From Indolivaga capnocytophagoides DSM 22835 (GTDB lineage Bacteria; Bacteroidota; Bacteroidia; Bacteroidales; Dysgonomonadaceae), in contig NZ_AUFL01000017.1 in assembly GCF_000426485.1 (NCBI RefSeq), positions 46,872 to 110,871 of the forward strand: a DNA stretch of 64,000 nucleotides. Reading direction: 5' to 3'. Both the position numbers and the translations under genes were made by a program. Within the stretch, counting starts at the first letter, position 1. Every line of letters starts with the position of its first letter. Shown piece by piece: positions 17,690 through 26,471 of the stretch. The notes beneath the pieces were generated by a model. The model was not told the origin of the DNA and ran no database searches. It was given only the letters and a program-made list of their open reading frames with translations.

Positions 17690-19236
17690 TACTTAATTTT
17701 TACCGTTTTTACATTATTCAGAAAGTTATTTCCCCATACGATCTCACTGTCTATTTCTTTACAAAAAATATCGGCTTTAGTTAGCTGAATACAGTTATTG
17801 ATAAAACCATTGCTCACCTTATTTAATTCTATGATCGGCTGATTAGCCAAGGGTGCTTTTGAGTGAACATTATCAATAATAATATCCTGACATTCATCAA
17901 AAGCCAAAGCAGCCCCTTTTTTTACTGAAAAGTCGATATTATGGAATGTAATATTCTTAGCGGTTTTAGCGGTAAAGCCATTTTCGGCAACCATATTTAT
18001 ATTCGAAAATGAGATTTCCGATATGGGCATTTCATTGATTCCTGTTATATAGCCTATTTTTTTCACATCACTACCTGTAACATTACTGATATGAATATTG
18101 CGGAATACAGGAGTACGCTCCGATACGGGTTCTTCCTTAGAATCCTTGTCATAAAAAAGATCGAAAATAAATGCGTTCCGCTGAATATTATTCATGACAA
18201 TATTATCAACACGTATTTCTTCTACAATACCACCTCTTCCCCTTGATGATTTAAGACGTATTCCGGCATCTGTTCCGTTAAATACACAATTGGAGATAGT
18301 GACTTTCTTTACTCCTCCCGACATTTCACTTCCGATAACCACGCCTCCATGTCCTGCCAGCATGATACAATTGGTTATAGTTATATTTTCACACGGACGT
18401 CCATAGTTTCGTCCGTCTTCGTCTCTTCCCGATTTAATGGTGATACAGTCGTCCCCGACACTGAGGAAACAATCAGAAATGCGGACATTCCTGCATGATT
18501 CGGGATTAATGCCATCGGTATTATGTCCTTTAGGGTTCGAAGACGGGTTGTTGATCGTAACACCATGTATTAACAGATCATCACAACCGATAGGATTGAT
18601 TGTCCAAAAAGGAGAATTAATGATTGTTATTCCTTCAATAAGTATATTTTTCGATTCGTGAAACTGAATAAACGGCGGACGGAAAAATTTACGCTCAAGT
18701 GTCGACTCATAATATGGACTTACCTTAATGCCTTTATTCGCATCAAGCCACATCTGCTGAAGTTTATTGGTAGCTGAAGTTTTTCCGTCTTTTCTTATTT
18801 CGTCTATCAACCGGCGAGATTCTTTCCACCATGTATGACCTTGTCCGTCGATAACTCCCCGACCTTTAATAGTGATATTCTCGGCCTTATCGGCATAAAT
18901 AAGGGGAGAAAGGCTATTCATGAAGACACCTTCCCAGCGGACTTTCACAAAAGGAAGATAATCTTCGAATATTGTCGAAAACTTCAATACAGCACCCGAT
19001 TCTATATCAAGTGTAATATTACTTTCAAGATGAATTGCAGCTGTAAGATAAGTTCCCGCAGGAAAATAAATAGTACCGCCACCTTCGGCCGACGCATTCT
19101 TTATACTTTGCTTGATCAGATCTGTACAAGCTACTTTTCCTGAAGTATCGGCTCCCAGGCTTTTTATATCATATATCTTTGCCTGAATTGCCAATATACT
19201 CAAACAGAATATTATACTAAAAAATATCTTTCTCAT
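17689..19236 (-). CDS. GH28 polygalacturonase/rhamnogalacturonase family enzyme
   Basis: 515 residues, signal peptide ends AIQAK. Right-handed beta-helix with the GH28 catalytic motifs in order: NTDG (239-242), GDD (Asp262, Asp263), GHGG (His296) and RLK (327-329). It hydrolyses alpha-1,4 galacturonosyl bonds, probably exo-acting on oligosaccharides in the periplasm. It is the first gene of a tightly packed run (GH28, CE12, CE12, GH43, esterase) that follows a full copy of the dispersed repeat. Confidence 0.92.
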   Translation of the reverse strand: MRKIFFSIIFCLSILAIQAKIYDIKSLGADTSGKVACTDLIKQSIKNASAEGGGTIYFPAGTYLTAAIHLESNITLDIESGAVLKFSTIFEDYLPFVKVRWEGVFMNSLSPLIYADKAENITIKGRGVIDGQGHTWWKESRRLIDEIRKDGKTSATNKLQQMWLDANKGIKVSPYYESTLERKFFRPPFIQFHESKNILIEGITIINSPFWTINPIGCDDLLIHGVTINNPSSNPKGHNTDGINPESCRNVRISDCFLSVGDDCITIKSGRDEDGRNYGRPCENITITNCIMLAGHGGVVIGSEMSGGVKKVTISNCVFNGTDAGIRLKSSRGRGGIVEEIRVDNIVMNNIQRNAFIFDLFYDKDSKEEPVSERTPVFRNIHISNVTGSDVKKIGYITGINEMPISEISFSNINMVAENGFTAKTAKNITFHNIDFSVKKGAALAFDECQDIIIDNVHSKAPLANQPIIELNKVSNGFINNCIQLTKADIFCKEIDSEIVWGNNFLNNVKTVKIK

Positions 19237-19244
19237 AGACTATT

Positions 19245-19336
19245 AAGGTCTCAAACCTATTTATAGCTTTGATAAGTAAAAAAACCAAAGCCTGTTATAA
19301 ACTAAAAGTATATTATTAAATACTTGCTGTTACTTA
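19245..19336 (+). repeat. 92-bp dispersed intergenic repeat, copy B
   Basis: Head AAGGTCTCAAACCT, inner box TATAGCTTTG, middle ACCAAAG..TGTTATAAACTAAA, tail TTAAATACTTGCTGTTACTTA. It aligns without gaps to the copies at 23029 and 31786 (about 70 percent identity by eye). It lies between CE8 and GH28, head towards the GH28 start. The words ATAAGTAA and TTACTTAT form an internal inverted repeat. Confidence 0.75.
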
Positions 19337-19369
19337 TATTTTAAGGGTGTTGATCCACACACTTTGATA

Positions 19370-20329
19370 TCATTTCTTTGTTACAGGATTCCAACCGTCG
19401 CAACCCTTAAATACATTCTCAACCGTATATTCGGCAGCTTGCTGTCTATTCAGAATTTTCACCCAGTTGACACGCCCGGATGTAGACGCACCCTCTCCTG
19501 TATTATTGTATTCCATGTAGCGGGCGGTCTTCTCGTTTTCCGCATTACTCCAGTTATGCCATCCTTCGGCTTTAATGCCTTTCGGCAAATAACAATTCAT
19601 AAATAATGTCATAGCATAAGCTCTCCATGGACGTCCCAAATACATATTCTTAACCTCGGAAGCAACTTCTATTTTACAATTATTGAATATATACCCGTAC
19701 TTTATATTCTCGGGAGTACTTGCAGCTGTTATATATGAGTTGGATTTACAATAAATCACACAGTTTTCGAACCAGCAGGTCGAGGGTCCGAATATAAAAT
19801 CAGTCGTACCTTCGATGTAGCAGTTCTCAAAATATTGACGCATATTCTCTCGTCCTACATAAATCGTATCCTGATTTCCCAGAAAACGGCAATTCCTGAA
19901 GATGACACGGTCTCCTTCAACAAACAGAGCAACTGCCTGTCCCATTGGAGCCGCAGAATTTTCAATAGTAAGATTTTCTACAGTTATATCATTTCCGCTT
20001 AATAAAAAGGAATATGTTCTGAAAGTGCCCATCTTATTTATATTGGCATGGTCATCGTAGTTAATGATTGTTTTATCTCTATCCTCTCCTACCAACTTTA
20101 CATTAGTCAGATACGAATGCAGAATAAGCTTCTCTTTATATACTCCTTTTTTGACAAAAATGGTTATTTCTCCTTTCGGATCAAAAGCTCTGACCGAATC
20201 TATAGCTTGTTGTATATTACGGAAATGTCCGGTTCCGTTACGATCTACGACAATAGTTCTGCTATCTTCCGAAGCAAACAATGTCAAAGAAAAACATAGG
20301 AGAAAGAATAAATAAATAGTTTTTTTCAT
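19370..20329 (-). CDS. CE8 pectin methylesterase
   Basis: 319 residues with signal peptide (ends TLFAS). CE8 beta-helix with the family motifs: Gln131 (GQAVAL), Gln153-Asp154 (GNQDTIYVG), Asp177 (DFIFG) and Arg233-Trp235 (GRPWR). It removes methyl esters from homogalacturonan in the periplasm or at the surface, preparing it for PL1 and GH28. It lies 50 bp after the PL1 stop and is followed by a full copy of the 92-bp repeat. Confidence 0.93.
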   Translation of the reverse strand: MKKTIYLFFLLCFSLTLFASEDSRTIVVDRNGTGHFRNIQQAIDSVRAFDPKGEITIFVKKGVYKEKLILHSYLTNVKLVGEDRDKTIINYDDHANINKMGTFRTYSFLLSGNDITVENLTIENSAAPMGQAVALFVEGDRVIFRNCRFLGNQDTIYVGRENMRQYFENCYIEGTTDFIFGPSTCWFENCVIYCKSNSYITAASTPENIKYGYIFNNCKIEVASEVKNMYLGRPWRAYAMTLFMNCYLPKGIKAEGWHNWSNAENEKTARYMEYNNTGEGASTSGRVNWVKILNRQQAAEYTVENVFKGCDGWNPVTKK

Positions 20330-20379
20330 GATAAATAAGTAACTAAAGGTATTTAAGGATATATTGATAAGGCTCGACC

Positions 20380-21768
20380 TTACTTTATAATATGTTCAAC
20401 CAAACTGTTCAGGTACACTTCCAAATAAGTATATCCGTCCGGATTAAGATCATTTGCTGTTTTTCCCGGATATTTCTTTTCTAACCACCCATCCGGAATC
20501 CCGTCATTATCGGAATCAGTTACAACTTCTGATTTTGCATACTTATATACATCCCATCCTCCGACATCCGATTGAGAATCGATCATCCCCGGACGGGTGT
20601 TGCTATCGTGGGATGCCCTAACGGGAGTAAGCCCGTTTCTTGTTTCATTTACAATACGAGCATCGGTATTGTCTCTCACGTAACTAGCTCCGGCTTTTTG
20701 CAGAACTTTGATATAGGCATCGATTGCCTTATCTGTTTTCACAGGAGAAACCGAAAATTCTTTCTTTGATAATAATTCCGATTTATCCTTTGATGCAGGG
20801 TTCGGCTGAAAACCGAGCGTATTGTCTTTTGTCGCTGCCTGATCTCCTGCTATTACATTTCCATGCAGATAAAACTCCCCCCAAACACCCTGAGGTTGTT
20901 TGTTTGAGCCATCATCGGCATTGGGTGAAAATATACGGTTTTTATGTACCGATCCGGCTGTCGGCTTATAATAGTTATTAATAAAATTATAGCGTCCACC
21001 TTCTCCGGCATAACCGCTATTGCTTCCCCAATTATAAATCACATTATTGCGGAAATCAACTAACTCCAGATCCGGACGATTTGAATACCTCGAACCACAC
21101 ATGCGAGGGTTACGACTATCATGGTGTGCCAGCAGGTTGTGATGGAATGTAGCCCCCTGTCCACCCCAGATACCTCCATATCCATGATTGCCTTTACGAT
21201 GTACCGATGCTCTTAAACTCTCAGAAAGGATACTCCATTGCAGAGTAAAATTCTCATTATCATAGAAAGAGGCACATTCATCAGTACTCCAACTCATAGA
21301 ACAATGATCGATAATCACGTTCTTATTCCGATAACCGGACAATGCGTCATCTTCCAATCCTGTTAAGTCTCCCATTCGAAATCGCATAAAACGAATAATC
21401 ACATTATCTCCAGATATCTTCACATTATTGTCGGCAATACAAATTCCGTCGCCGGGGGCTGTCTGCCCGGCTATCGTTGTATTCTCTGTTATGGTCAATC
21501 TCGACTTGAGATGTATGATACCGGCCACTTTAAAAAGGATTGTTTTCGCTCCCGGTCTTTTCAGACACCAGCGGAATGTTCCCTCATTCAGCTTTTTATT
21601 ACCAACAAGCGTATCTTCGAGAGACGTCACATAGTAAACAGTCCCACCTCGTCCGCCTGTGGTGAACATTCCTGCCCCCTCAGCCCCCGGAAATGCAGGT
21701 GTCTGGGCACACAATGAAAGGGTAGACAACAATACGCAACAAAGAATAAAAAAACATCCTTTTTTCAT
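20380..21768 (-). CDS. PL1 pectate lyase
   Basis: 462 residues, signal peptide ends LCAQ. The core (about 25-330) has the motifs FPGAEGAG and GGRGG, VIIDHCSMSWSTDE (151-164), and HHDSRNPR (215-222), typical of Bacteroidetes PL1 (subfamily 2 type), which cleaves de-esterified homogalacturonan by beta-elimination with calcium. A calcium-loop-like segment DSDNDGIPDGW (near residue 428) lies in the C-terminal tail. Products carry a 4,5-unsaturated uronate, the substrate of the neighbouring GH105. Confidence 0.9.
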   Translation of the reverse strand: MKKGCFFILCCVLLSTLSLCAQTPAFPGAEGAGMFTTGGRGGTVYYVTSLEDTLVGNKKLNEGTFRWCLKRPGAKTILFKVAGIIHLKSRLTITENTTIAGQTAPGDGICIADNNVKISGDNVIIRFMRFRMGDLTGLEDDALSGYRNKNVIIDHCSMSWSTDECASFYDNENFTLQWSILSESLRASVHRKGNHGYGGIWGGQGATFHHNLLAHHDSRNPRMCGSRYSNRPDLELVDFRNNVIYNWGSNSGYAGEGGRYNFINNYYKPTAGSVHKNRIFSPNADDGSNKQPQGVWGEFYLHGNVIAGDQAATKDNTLGFQPNPASKDKSELLSKKEFSVSPVKTDKAIDAYIKVLQKAGASYVRDNTDARIVNETRNGLTPVRASHDSNTRPGMIDSQSDVGGWDVYKYAKSEVVTDSDNDGIPDGWLEKKYPGKTANDLNPDGYTYLEVYLNSLVEHIIK

Positions 21769-21832
21769 GACTTTATTTTTTTTTACAACTATTAAAGATC
21801 TGCTGTATTTTATGCTTACAACGGTCTGAATC

Positions 21833-23002
21833 TTACTTATCCAATAAAAGACTAAGCATAATGAAAGGTCCTACGGCTTTAGGGTCGTTATCTCGTACAG
21901 GTTCAGAAATATAGTATTCGAAACTTCCGTCACGATACACTTTCTCACCGCCAAGACCTGCTACACTGCATCCGTCTGTGACAGATATCGTTCCATAGGA
22001 TTCAGTCTTTATAAATCGTTTCACAAACTGATCGTAAGCCTTTTTCCCTTTATTCAGGTATTTCTTATCAAGGTATCCTTTTTGTGCACCTTTGACCCAT
22101 GTATAAATAAACATGGCTGATCCGCTCGATTCTACATAATTGCCTTTACGTGCACCCTGATCAGTCACCTGATACCACATGCCCGTTTTAGAATCACGAT
22201 ACTTTTCTACAGCAGCACTAATATCCTGCAATATTTTTATAATTTCAGGTCTTTCAGGATGATTTTCCGGAAGAAAGTCCAAAACATCCACCATCGACAT
22301 CATGTACCAACCGATGCTGCGAGACCAAAAATTAGGAGAAAGCCCTGTTTCGGGATTAGCCCAACGCTGTTGACGGCTTTCATCCCAACCATGATAATAC
22401 AAGCCTGTTTTGGCATCAATCAAATATTTATGAGCATCTATAATTTGCAGAGCCGCCTCATCATATAATGCCGGCTTATCAAAAGTTTCTCCGTATTGGG
22501 CTAAAAACGGACATGCCATATACAGCCCATCCAGCCACACCTGATGCGGATATATTTTTTTATGCCAGAAACTACCGTCTGCAGTACGGGGATGGGTATC
22601 CATCTGACTACATAAAAGATCTAACGCCTTTTTAAATCGTTCTTCTCCGGTTTGTTTATAAATCGGGAATAATATTTTTCCGGTATTTACCCTATCGATA
22701 TTATATTCGGCTAGTTTGTAGGTTTTGATCTGCCCGTCCTCCGAGATCATAAGATCTGCATAGCTATAAGCATAGTCGAAGTAACGTTGATCGTGAGTTT
22801 TCTCCCATGTCTGAAGTATTGCCTGCAACATCAGTCCATGACAATAATTCCACTTTGGAGCAGAAGAAAAATCCAGCATCCACGATTCCGGATTACGCTT
22901 CATTTCCGAATCAGCCATTTTTACATAATATTTATCTCCGGCCTGTAAGCAAAGCGTAAACCCGAAAACAAATAAAACTATTGATAAAAATCGTAATTTC
23001 AT
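21833..23002 (-). CDS. GH105 unsaturated galacturonyl/rhamnogalacturonyl hydrolase
   Basis: 389 residues, signal peptide to about residue 21. An (alpha/alpha)6 barrel with WNYCHGLMLQ (51-60), catalytic Asp158 in HQVWLDGLYM (equivalent of YteR Asp143) and SRSIGWYMMSMVD (near 250). It removes the unsaturated uronate from the non-reducing end of lyase products. The start is followed upstream by a 92-bp repeat copy that also overlaps the stop codon of the preceding GH28. Confidence 0.9.
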   Translation of the reverse strand: MKLRFLSIVLFVFGFTLCLQAGDKYYVKMADSEMKRNPESWMLDFSSAPKWNYCHGLMLQAILQTWEKTHDQRYFDYAYSYADLMISEDGQIKTYKLAEYNIDRVNTGKILFPIYKQTGEERFKKALDLLCSQMDTHPRTADGSFWHKKIYPHQVWLDGLYMACPFLAQYGETFDKPALYDEAALQIIDAHKYLIDAKTGLYYHGWDESRQQRWANPETGLSPNFWSRSIGWYMMSMVDVLDFLPENHPERPEIIKILQDISAAVEKYRDSKTGMWYQVTDQGARKGNYVESSGSAMFIYTWVKGAQKGYLDKKYLNKGKKAYDQFVKRFIKTESYGTISVTDGCSVAGLGGEKVYRDGSFEYYISEPVRDNDPKAVGPFIMLSLLLDK

Positions 23003-23028
23003 ATTATTGTTTAATTTAAGGTCTTCTT

Positions 23029-23120
23029 AAGGTCTCAGACCTATTTAGTGTGTTAGTAAATATAACATCCAAAATATGTTGTAAACCAAAGATAGTACAT
23101 CAGATACTTTCTGTTATTTA
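23029..23120 (+). repeat. 92-bp dispersed intergenic repeat, copy C
   Basis: Head AAGGTCTCAGACCT, tail CAGATACTTTCTGTTATTTA. Gapless against copies B and D. The last three bases of its tail are the stop codon (TAA on minus) of the GH28 gene at 23118. Read on the minus strand it contains TATCTTTG, a possible -7 box for GH105. The inner TAnnTTTG of the plus strand is lost in this copy. Confidence 0.75.
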
Positions 23121-24728
23121 TTTAGAAATACCGGGTAATTGGATGCCTTTTGTCTTATCTCCGCTTATCTTTACCGGATCTTTCAGATTTTCGGGATACG
23201 AAAAATTATCCGCTTTCATATTCTGTACATTTTTGAGAATCAAAGCTGCACCTTCCTGAGGAACGATCTTCACATTCTTGAATGTAATATCCTGAGATTC
23301 TACCAATTCAGCTCCATATTGAGCCGATATGGTAACATTTTCAATATGTATGTCATTAATATTCATCTCAGGCAGACCATTAAAAAACATAGCTCGGCGT
23401 GCATTACGTGATGTCAGGTTTTTCACATATATCTTTCTGAATACGGGAGTTGTTTCATCAACAGGAACAACAACATCCGATTCGGGTGTTTCGTCTCCAT
23501 CCTCCAATGATTCGGAAGCCGATTTACCGCCATAGTAAAGATCAAATAAGAATGATTCCGTAGCGATATTAAACATAAAAATATCACTTATATGTATATT
23601 TTCCACAACACCCCCTCTTCCTCTGCGGCTTTTAAACCTCAAACCGACATCTGTTCCGAGAAACTGACAGTTTTTGACAGAGATATTTTTCACACCTCCG
23701 GACATTTCACTTCCGACAACAAATCCGCCATGACCTTGAAAAACCTTACAGTTGTCAATAATCACATTCTCTGTAGCCATTGCTCTCAATCGGCCGTCTT
23801 CGTCTTTTCCCGACTTGATACAGATTGCATCGTCACCGACATCAAAGACACTGTTTACGATGATCGAATTTTTACAAGACTCTAAATCCAGCCCATCCCC
23901 ATTTTGTGCATAAGACGGATTACGAACCAAAACCCGATCTATAATTACATTCTCGCACATCAACGGATGAATATTCCAACTCGGGGAGTTTTCAAATAAA
24001 ACACCTTGAAGAAATACATTCTTACAAGAAATGAAGCTAACCATCACCGGACGAAGAAAGTCTTTTATATCATTCCAGTCTTTATCCGAAAGCTCGCCTT
24101 TGGGCACATTCATATCGCTTTTTTCAAAACCTCTGAGTGACTTTTCAGAAGGGAACCAATAATCTCCGTTTCTTACAACACCTCCCGAGTTTACAACCTG
24201 TTTCCAATGAGCACTTGTAACTTTGCTTTTTTTCAATGGACGCCAGAATTCACCCGAACCATTAATTGATCCTTCTCCTGTAATGGCTATATTCTCGAGA
24301 CCATTTCCCGAAATAGGAGACTGGCACCTGCGTGTCTCAAGACCTTCGAAACTGGTATTAACCAATGGATATAAATCAAAGTTTCCGGAAAAAAGAATTA
24401 AAGCCCCTTTTTCCAAATGCATATTGATATTAGACTTAAATACAATCGGTCCGGTGTACCATATTCCTTCCGGAACAATTAAGGTTCCCCCTCCTTGTTT
24501 CGACAATTGATCCATCGCCCGGGAAAACACCTCTGTGTTGAGAGTCATTCCATCGGGTATACCTCCGACATCCAGCAGCGAAAGCTTATTATCGGGGAAT
24601 ACAGGCTGTTGTATTACCGGCATCGGGAATGGTAATCCTTTATAATATTCTGAATAAAGGTTATCTGCATTTACCGACCCAGCGATAAAGAATAAACATA
24701 CAAAAAATTGAGCTATTTTCTTTTTCAT
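23118..24728 (-). CDS. GH28 polygalacturonase family enzyme, second copy
   Basis: 536 residues from the ATG at 24728, which gives a proper signal peptide (MKKKIAQFFVCLFFIAGSVNA); an upstream in-frame ATG at 24782 adds 18 residues that do not fit. GH28 motifs: NGDG (276-279), GDD (Asp299, Asp300), GHGG (His333) and RFK (364-366). The first motif has Gly instead of Thr compared with the enzyme at 17689. A 100-residue insertion with RNGDYWFPSEKS and an acidic loop (about 440-460) may shape its specificity. It follows the surface lipoprotein gene after about 60 bp. Confidence 0.9.
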   Translation of the reverse strand: MKKKIAQFFVCLFFIAGSVNADNLYSEYYKGLPFPMPVIQQPVFPDNKLSLLDVGGIPDGMTLNTEVFSRAMDQLSKQGGGTLIVPEGIWYTGPIVFKSNINMHLEKGALILFSGNFDLYPLVNTSFEGLETRRCQSPISGNGLENIAITGEGSINGSGEFWRPLKKSKVTSAHWKQVVNSGGVVRNGDYWFPSEKSLRGFEKSDMNVPKGELSDKDWNDIKDFLRPVMVSFISCKNVFLQGVLFENSPSWNIHPLMCENVIIDRVLVRNPSYAQNGDGLDLESCKNSIIVNSVFDVGDDAICIKSGKDEDGRLRAMATENVIIDNCKVFQGHGGFVVGSEMSGGVKNISVKNCQFLGTDVGLRFKSRRGRGGVVENIHISDIFMFNIATESFLFDLYYGGKSASESLEDGDETPESDVVVPVDETTPVFRKIYVKNLTSRNARRAMFFNGLPEMNINDIHIENVTISAQYGAELVESQDITFKNVKIVPQEGAALILKNVQNMKADNFSYPENLKDPVKISGDKTKGIQLPGISK

Positions 24729-24788
24729 GAGTAAAGCGTTTTCAAGAAAAGCAGAACCGCACAAAACGGTTCTACTCTTCAAGTTTAG

Positions 24789-26411
24789 TTAGTTCCACCA
24801 ACGGGGATCTCCCGGGTTATTTCCATTACCTATATTAGTATCTTTTATTGTAAAGTCTCCATTTGCAGGATCTACAAACAAATCGGCCGACGTTTTCGAA
24901 TATTCGGATACTCCAGTCAAAGGGTATCCTGTGTTAATCGACAAATCGCTGGTTTTGTAAGAATCCGTTACAAATGTTGTTGTTATTTTAGGTGTAGTCG
25001 CTCTGATCTCATTAGCAGCATCAGACGCTCCGAATATACACGATGTTATATTGAAGGTCGAAGGAATACTTGCTGCCTTATCAAAGCTCACAATATACTT
25101 ACCTTTTGAGGGAGCATCATATAGCGTACAATTTGTTATATTTAATGACGAAGCCTGTGACTTGAAGGTCAAAACATTCGCACTAAGCAGATTATAAATT
25201 GTACTATTGGAGATTACAACATTGCCAACAGATACAGTCGCAGCATCTACAGTAAGCACACCATAACTTCCGATATTAGAAACAATAGAGTTTGTAATTT
25301 CAAAACGGGAAATATTTACAGCACCTCTCAAACGCATCATTCCCCTAAAAGTATTTACTGTACAATTATCTATTTTAAATTCGGGTAGACTCCTTGCTCC
25401 GGATGGATTATCATTCAATATATAATCTGCACTATTATCTGTACCCGTTATCTTGAGATTGTATGCCCATAGCTTGAACGATACAGATGAGTCGTCTAGT
25501 TTAATTGATTTTAAATTCAACTGAACTTTATCGTCTCCACTGGGTAATCCCCATAAAGTCAATGATTTTATATGAGCAGGAATTGACCAGTTTCCATCTG
25601 CTGAATTAATTGTATAAGACGATCCTCCGGGAAATACCAGAATAACTGCATCATCGGTTATATTATCCAGATAAGTAGCCAGATCTTCATCTCCTGTAAG
25701 GAAATATTTTACACCGTCTCCCGATACCTTGGGCTGAGTAGTAAAGGAAACCGTACCCCGTTTGATTTCGTTATTAAAGATCTGAACCGAATAAGAAGTA
25801 TTTTCTTTCAACCCCGAAAGAGATTTTTGTCCGAGAGATATTTCTTCAGTTGTCAAGTCTATTTTCTGAGCAGTGCCGTTACTCTCGGTTAAAGTAATAT
25901 GTGTAACATCATTTTCGGGATCCCATGTCAACAAAGCAGAGTCTTCCGAAATATCTTTAACAGCATTCAGTATTTGCTCTCCTTTAGTTTTGAATGTCAG
26001 CGAAACCCATTTCGAATCGGGTAGTCCGTTGTTACCCGTTACTTTCAGACGGACAGAATATCTAATCTCCGCGTCCAGTTTCTTAACTGTAAAAATATAC
26101 CTGATCTTCGTATCAGTCGAGTCTTTTACAAGATCTTCAGCATCAATTTCCACAGTTCGATCAATAGACGTAAATTGTAAACTGTCTTTACTAAATTCAA
26201 AAATATATTTTCCAGCATTTGGTACACTCGAAAATTTAAGAGACACTGATGTTGCAGCAACATCTGAAGTTTCGAATATTACGGGACTGAATATTCCATT
26301 CTCATTATCGTCGGTTGCCCAGTCATTCACATCATCACATGATGTAAATGACAGAACCGAACCACAAAAGAGAAGAAGTCCCACTATTTTATATAGAAAT
26401 TTATTTATCAT
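24789..26411 (-). CDS. Surface-glycan-binding-like lipoprotein with FN3 and DUF4957/DUF5123 regions
   Basis: 540 residues, lipoprotein signal with lipobox Cys25 (LSFTSC). Two fibronectin type III-like domains (about 40-140 and 145-225) precede a beta-helix-like C-terminal region (about 230-540) of the DUF4957/DUF5123 type, with repeated short strands such as INCTLYDAP and ITSCIFGAS. It takes the SusE/SGBP position directly after a susCD pair, so it is probably surface exposed and binds pectin. The beta-helix also leaves open a catalytic role; no catalytic residues could be assigned. Confidence 0.75.
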   Translation of the reverse strand: MINKFLYKIVGLLLFCGSVLSFTSCDDVNDWATDDNENGIFSPVIFETSDVAATSVSLKFSSVPNAGKYIFEFSKDSLQFTSIDRTVEIDAEDLVKDSTDTKIRYIFTVKKLDAEIRYSVRLKVTGNNGLPDSKWVSLTFKTKGEQILNAVKDISEDSALLTWDPENDVTHITLTESNGTAQKIDLTTEEISLGQKSLSGLKENTSYSVQIFNNEIKRGTVSFTTQPKVSGDGVKYFLTGDEDLATYLDNITDDAVILVFPGGSSYTINSADGNWSIPAHIKSLTLWGLPSGDDKVQLNLKSIKLDDSSVSFKLWAYNLKITGTDNSADYILNDNPSGARSLPEFKIDNCTVNTFRGMMRLRGAVNISRFEITNSIVSNIGSYGVLTVDAATVSVGNVVISNSTIYNLLSANVLTFKSQASSLNITNCTLYDAPSKGKYIVSFDKAASIPSTFNITSCIFGASDAANEIRATTPKITTTFVTDSYKTSDLSINTGYPLTGVSEYSKTSADLFVDPANGDFTIKDTNIGNGNNPGDPRWWN

Positions 26412-26427
26412 TTGATTCTTATATTTT

Positions 26428-26440
26428 AAGGTCTAGACCT
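26428..26440. repeat. Head copy of the dispersed palindrome
   Basis: AAGGTCTAGACCT, followed by ATTAATGATTATGATAA, which resembles the first body bases of the full repeats but soon diverges. It lies in the 60-bp gap between susD and the lipoprotein gene. Confidence 0.5.
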
Positions 26441-26471
26441 ATTAATGATTATGATAATGAAACCCACTGTA

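Noticed and set aside
25873..26415. Open frame of 180 codons on the plus strand
   Set aside because: It is fully antisense to the surface lipoprotein gene, has no promoter or recognisable protein features and mirrors the codon structure of the real gene.
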